A stretch of 64,000 nt of DNA, taken from Nissolia schottii (taxonomy: Eukaryota; Streptophyta; Magnoliopsida; Fabales; Fabaceae). Positions 58,474 to 64,000 of this stretch are shown here, one piece after another. The position numbers and the translations under genes are program-made. Location: the NCBI GenBank assembly GCA_003254905.1, contig QANU01014112.1, forward strand, positions 277,141-341,140, in the 5' to 3' direction. The notes under the pieces were generated by a model, which had not been told where the DNA came from, ran no database searches, and saw only the letters and a list, made by a program, of their open reading frames with translations. Positions within the stretch are counted from its first letter, which is position 1. The number at the start of each line of letters is the position of its first letter.

Positions 58474-58594
58474 NNNNNNNNNNNNNNNNNNNNNNNNNNN
58501 NNNNNNNNNNNNNNNNNNNNNNNNNNNNNNNNNNNNNNNNNNNNNNNNNNNNNNNNNNNNNNNNNNNNNNNNNNNNNNNNNNNNNNNNNNNNNN
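58474..58594. other. Assembly gap (121 N)
   Basis: Unsequenced, flanked by A-rich text on both sides. Confidence 0.98.
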
Positions 58595-59012
58595 AAAAAA
58601 GGGGTGCGGGAAAGGTATGGGAAAGTTAGTCTAACATCAGTACAAGCAAACATGGGGCAAATGACCCCAAAAAAAGGAAAATTTGGTCATGGCTAAAGAT
58701 CCACTTATCCTAAATTCTTACCAACACTACGCATATAATCTACTCCCCGGCATCTAACTAGTCACCAGACATTGCCAAAGTAGTCACAACTCCAATTCAC
58801 TTTCTCCTGTACAAGTCTGATATAAGTTCAATGCTCAAACTCTAGATACTTATCTGTCATCAGAACTGCTTACAACTATATGGACAAATTCAATGAATCA
58901 ACGAAAAATCAACTATATGTCGCGAGGCCTTGTTATAGAAGCAAAACTGGCCCCTAAGTTTCCATGAGCAAACATGTTTGTCTTACCAACCTGACACTCA
59001 ATCAGTAGCTAG
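58595..59012 (-). other. 3' UTR and flank of the ZFC3H1-like gene
   Basis: Downstream of the stop at 59013 on the - strand. Probably contains the 3' UTR. No other feature. Confidence 0.4.
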
Positions 59013-62000
59013 TTAATCAAGATTAATACCCCTTTCTTTCGCTGCTTCAACAACATTATTTGCCTCCTCAGAGGTCTTGCATAGCTTATAGAAACATTTC
59101 CACAACATGATAGAAAACGGATACACTGATAGAGCCCTTCTATAGAACCTCTCAGCGATTGCCTCAATGCCCTTAGCTTTGTGCAAAAACCCCGCGGCTT
59201 CCACCCAGACATATTCTGGTGGTATTGGGATGGCATCCAAAATTGCATTTACCAGGGTTGAACAAGCCCAAAACCATAGTTTGACTGAATTTAGGTCAGA
59301 AGAATTGTAACTCTTGCTTAATAGCTTGAAGACAGTAATAGCTAATTGGAAGTTGTATGGAACCACCTCCATAATGGTTTCAACAAAATCAACCAGACGT
59401 TTTTGGTCACTGACCATTTGGGTTAAAAGGGATGAATCAAACCATGATTGAAGTATTAAATTTAGCAGAGAACAATCAAATGAAACTGGACTTAGTATGT
59501 TGCCTATTAGATTCTGCACTCTTGGCTTCTTGATGTTGTCAACAAATTTTCTTGTTAGCACCTTTGGAACTAAGAACGCCTGAGAAGAACCATCCATATA
59601 TACCTCCAAAATTTTCTTCATAGCACCGTTAGGACCATCCTCCTTTAAGCTCAACGCATCACAAAGCAGAAACATTACATGGTTTCTCATACACTGCTCT
59701 AAACCTCCAAAAATAGCAACACTCCTAGCTTTATCAACTGCTATGCATGCTTCTGTTGCATCATTCTGAAAAATGTTATAGAGGGACAGATTAAGAAATC
59801 CAAACATCATATCCATCTGTTTATAATCAGAGCTAGATGGGTCTGAAGAAATTTTTGAATTCAATCGCAGAGAGCCACAAGAGTTATCACCATCTCTGGT
59901 ATCCATTCCTCCATTTGGGATATCCTGAACTTGCCAGACAGAATGGAACCAACGGGCTGTAATTTCTTTTGCAAAATCAATTCTCCGATTCCAGATGGCA
60001 TTTTCAATGTACTGATTCCAGATGCAATGGATTCCAGGAACTTTGTTTGGCCATCTGCTAATGGCTTCCTCAAATCCCATGAAACTGTCAACACCACCCT
60101 CTGGTTTCTGTATTCGAGCTGATACCAGGACCAGTTCTGGGCAGGAAGGGTACAGCTTCATGTATTTATCCAACAAATTCCTCGAGCATTCTAGCCTATC
60201 AAGTGCAACCATACATCGAATATGATTGAGAGCAAAAAGTTGAGCAGACCTGAGATCAACATTGCTTTTAATTGGTTCACCATAGACATTCGAGTCAATA
60301 GACTCAACAGCAGTTTCCATAAATTTAACAGCCATCTCCTCATCATCTTCCGATAAACAGATAAAGGGCCAATCAATATCAAGGAGATCTTTCTCACATT
60401 CAAACTTCTGTACTACAGCTTCAGGCAGTTTCCTGTAAATCACTAAGTAAACACAACAAACCCAGAACATACATTTGTCAGAAATTGTTAAGCAATTGAG
60501 TATATCTGAGAGTGGCAAATGAAGCACATCGGATTTAGTTGCAGCACGGAATATTCCATAACTTCTCTGAATGGCTTTCTCAGCATTTCCCGACATGCAT
60601 AAGCAATCCAACATCTGCAGAAACAGGTCTAAGATGCATGCACTTTCATGCATTCTGTCCTTCAAAGCAGCAGGTGCATGCTGACAGAGCACTGAAAGGG
60701 CAGAATCATAGGCAACCAAACGATCATCAAGGTTTTTCTGACTGTTGATGTACATGAGCCACAGTACATAAGAACCTTCACAGTGCTTAACCTGTAAAAC
60801 AGTATTTAAGTGTTTCCACGGAAATCATATATCAGTTCTCTTCTCAAATGGAAGGCTTAACATGCTAATGAAAAAGTTGAAAAGGAATTAAAATGGGCAC
60901 TAAAATAGACAAGAGAAGGCTTTATCTTTTCTAAAAGGAACTATCTTATCTAGGCCCAAAGAAAAACACATGGACCAATTTTCTACCAATATTATTTTAT
61001 TTGTCTTGACAATTGCTATTCATTCAACCAAGACTACTTGAAGAAATACCACACCAACTACCAGACTTCTATAAAATGATAGACGATCCTCACAGTGTAG
61101 CATTTTAAAATATAGATTAATATTTAGCTGAAAAATACTCCATTCTCCACAACAGAAGCAAGAATCATACTGCAGAGCACACACCACATTAAAGTAGGAG
61201 AAAAAGAAAAACATACCGCACCCATAAACATCTCATTCATTTCATTTGGCTTGAAGTTTCCGTATATGAGCAGATAAACAAACCACAGAACCACAGATGT
61301 TGGATTCATCTCCAGAGCTTTTGAGAGCACAGACAGAGCCTAAAAAGTCCAAAAGTTTAAATAAAGAGGAAAGAAATAGATGAATGAATTCCAACACTAA
61401 CCATCAAGGTAGTCAATGAATAGACAACTCTTACCTTTCTTGCACCCAGAAATTTATTAATTTCCTGGTTGAGAATAAGAAGAGCCATCTCAAGAGCTTG
61501 TTCGCTATCAGCCATTGCCTGCTTAATTTGATTCTAATTATCCAACAAATGAAGAGGAAGTTAGCATGAATAAAGCAATTCGAGGAATTCAAAAGACTGC
61601 ACTATATCATGTAGATTAAATAGAGAATCAAAGCCAGGATTAATCATGAAGCGTTGACTGGGACAATTGCGGAGTTACTTAAAACAAGGGGGAAAATTTT
61701 ATTACATATATAGATACTTATGCCCTTCCAAGTTCACAAACTAGTAGTTTAAAGTTTTGAGTGCTCTAATCATAACGTGAAACTCTTCAGCTATACAATA
61801 CAACCACAATAGCCCATGTAGCATTATATATATGCATGCATTGATATGCACAAGTATACAAAATACATGAATAGCTATATGGCAAATTATAAATTTAAGA
61901 CGGTGGAATACCATTAAAAGAACCAGAATCATAATCGCTGACAAGTGCAGGACAGAAGCACTCAAGGAATAAGATGATTAGAAATTGGTCAGGCATCCAC

Positions 62001-64000
62001 TCTAACTTCCACAGAGAAGGAACTTTGAAATTTACCAGGACAAAGTTCAAAGTTCCTAGAATAATGAAGATTGCAGATTAATCAAAGTAAAGTTTTATGT
62101 TGATTTACAAATAGCAGTCCCTCTGTAGGCCTGCCCATTCAGTATCTTTCAACTTTCAACCATAACTATCATAAAACAACAAACTAAAATTCTAAAACTA
62201 GTTCCCACAAAATCTAAAATAAAAAATAAAAAATAAAAATTATAAAACTGGCCTATTCAAGAATCAAATAATTAAATAAATATAAAATGTTCACTTCTGC
62301 ATCAAACTGATAAGCTTAGATTGAAAATATAATTAAATAAATCATACTTGAAAACTGATGAAAATGTAATAAACCAGGAACTCGTTCCATTTATCAAAAA
62401 ATAAATAAATAAATAAACCAGGATTATTTTTTTAATAAAAGAAGTCTAATTAGAGAAAGCAACACATGGATGTACAACAGATTCAAGGATAAAAATTTCT
62501 TTAATCGTTTAATAAGCCAGGAAAATAAAAACTAACAGTAAGAGATAACAAACCCCAGTTCCACTTCTCCACTGAAAAGAAGACAACTGTTTGTTCCATA
62601 GCCCATGGACCTCTATTCGCTCATCACCACCATGCAATAATGGAGCATCAGCAGGTAAACCATTTCGAAGCAGATTCGAAGTAGCTAAGGTAATACTGAA
62701 ATGCTTCTGCCAGCATTGAGTATTTCTGTGTGGCACAACAGGTTTATATGCAAATTGATCCGTTTTCAGAATATCTAAGCTAACAAGATAAGTTGGAAGA
62801 ATTGGATCATTGTGACAATTGGGAACTTTTGTCACACCATTACAGTTTTGTTGATGCAATGGCAATTGACCTTGACAAACTGCTGAAACATTGTATAAAC
62901 GTGTCATTAGCAGGAAAATAAAAAACAATTGTAATAATAATATATCAGAATTTAACAAATGTTACTAGGGTGGTTGGTGACGGTATTAAATGAAATATAG
63001 TATCATAGTTTAGATATTGTATTCCATATTATCTGTGAATATCTACTAGTCAGTAGTCAATGATAATGCAATAGCACCCGAACCCGAAAATTTTATAGTG
63101 AAGATTTATCAGGTCTGAATTCAATTCTCATTCTGTCAGTCACAGAATTCTAGTTTTCCCAACATTGTGCTTCACAGTAGATGGAGAATCCAACATTGTG
63201 CTTCACATAAGATGGAGAATAAGTCACTAAGGAGTTTTAGTAGATGAGTATGATAAACTTATTAATTGAGAGTATTAAGCATTGGATGCTAGGTATACCA
63301 GGTCTACAAGTAGTGATTCTCTATGTAATTTCAACAAAAATTCAGAATTCCATGGAGTAAGACTCAAATCAATTACCATGTACCAACCTCTTTTTATATT
63401 TCCCCTTTCCATCCAACCGTAAAATTACAGATATCAATCCTCCCATAGATACTTCCAGAACGCTCACATATATAGTAAAAATGAAGGCAAGACATGTAGG
63501 TTTCATATTGCCAATAAATTTTATACCTGCATTATTAGAATCCATGTGCTTATGCTGACTAATGCTCCCCTCACCGTAGTCCTTAACATGCTGCCATGGA
63601 CACTCATCATTGTTGCATTTACCTCGAAGCTCAAACATGCAAAGCGGCCAAAATGGATCAACTACAGGAATGCAGCTATAACAGCTTTCTTCCAAGAGTA
63701 AATTCCCAACAGTGACAGGCATTGAGGTTGCCAACATATTGCTCCATTTTGATTCATCACAACTGATGCAAGTACCACTTTCATTTTCACCATCATTAGC
63801 GTGAATAAACTTATTTTTACTCTGGAATTGATTTGAATATAATGGAGACATTTCTCTCAGCTCCCTAAATGCACTCCTAAAAATCAAAGGTGGGATGTTC
63901 ATGGTATTTGTTGAGTGGTGACCTCGACAAGGCACATGCCCTTGATCTCCTGAAGCAGCACTGCGATTTGAATCCAAAGAATTTCCAACAATGTTTTGCT
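59013..64000 (-). CDS. ZFC3H1/Red1-like zinc-finger protein, 3' part
   Basis: Partial gene, 5' end beyond the right edge. Five exons joined in frame: >64000-63527, 62882-62554, 61518-61435, 61339-61217, 60791-59013; 928 residues visible. The zinc finger (63641-63588) reads CMFELRGKCNNDECPWQH, a C-x7-C-x4-C-x3-H pattern fitting the zf-C3H1 domain of human ZFC3H1 and yeast Red1. The rest is helical with half-TPR-like repeats (e.g. ALEMNPTSVVLWFVYLLIYG, ANGIEAIAERFYRRALSVYP-like text near the end). Family knowledge: ZFC3H1 bridges the MTR4 helicase and poly(A) RNA for decay by the nuclear exosome (PAXT complex). The protein ends AAKERGINLD. From memory the Arabidopsis counterpart is At2g39580, near the PPR gene At2g39620. 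Introns are 0.1-1 kb. Confidence 0.85.

Noticed and set aside
58387..58696. Open frames of 88-94 codons on both strands
   Set aside because: They span the second N gap.
62509..62553. Hydrophobic end of a 149-codon frame
   Set aside because: Intron readthrough after the donor GGG|GTTTG of the zinc-finger gene.
1..64000. CRISPR arrays, operons, bacterial ribosome-binding sites
   Set aside because: Plant nuclear DNA; no regularly spaced short repeats with unique spacers.

Overview
This is a plant nuclear window. It has GT-AG introns, AT-rich intergenic DNA, many small hairpin transposons, a PLS-class PPR gene, a TIR domain, WOX and bHLH transcription factors and a nuclear tRNA-Cys. Gene content and the transposon ends (terminal repeats reading TTAATTAAGTTTTTAGT with 9-bp target duplications) suggest a legume, most likely Glycine or a close relative. 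That species call is inference. Two runs of N (24462-24580 onward to 25380, and 58474-58594) and single Ns at 2711 and 4027 mark imperfect assembly.

Region 1 (1-38.3 kb) is a tandem array of seven HSP70-related loci, all on the + strand. Clade A holds a decayed copy (240-1364), a copy that has lost its start and phosphate loop (4027-7037), two intact genes (9651-12208 and 14831-16762) and a copy with one frameshift (20381-22327). Clade B holds two genes (29921-32538 and 34870-37910). All share one intron at the same place and phase, just after the NTVF motif. None ends in the cytosolic EEVD tail. Clade A proteins stop after the lid helices. Clade B proteins carry a basic stretch and a hydrophobic C-terminal tail instead. 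Promoter, intron and 3' flanking sequences are duplicated along with the genes. A TIR-only gene on the - strand lies inside the array (2941-3504).

Region 2 (22.8-28.3 kb, inside the array) separates clades A and B. It contains a probable large DNA transposon with subterminal repeats, a 264-bp tandem repeat, a 468-bp direct duplication beside an assembly gap, and a large imperfect inverted repeat.

Region 3 (38.3-43.9 kb) has a relic of another gene (promoter plus two 5' exons, - strand), a Pack-MULE-like element (38879-40120), a hAT-like MITE and gene-poor AT-rich DNA.

Region 4 (43.9-64 kb) looks like ordinary single-copy DNA. It has an atypical bHLH transcription factor (+, 9 coding exons, 291 aa), a WOX13-like homeobox gene (-, 3 exons, 270 aa), a second MULE with captured gene sequence (51544-53075), an 853-aa PPR protein (+), a tRNA-Cys(GCA), and the 3' part of a ZFC3H1/Red1-like zinc-finger gene (-) that runs off the right edge.

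The most unusual content is the HSP70 array. It consists of EEVD-less chaperones with altered interdomain linkers, a subgroup with a hydrophobic tail, and one copy whose splice acceptor has mutated so that an upstream acceptor would insert 11 in-frame residues into the ATPase domain.
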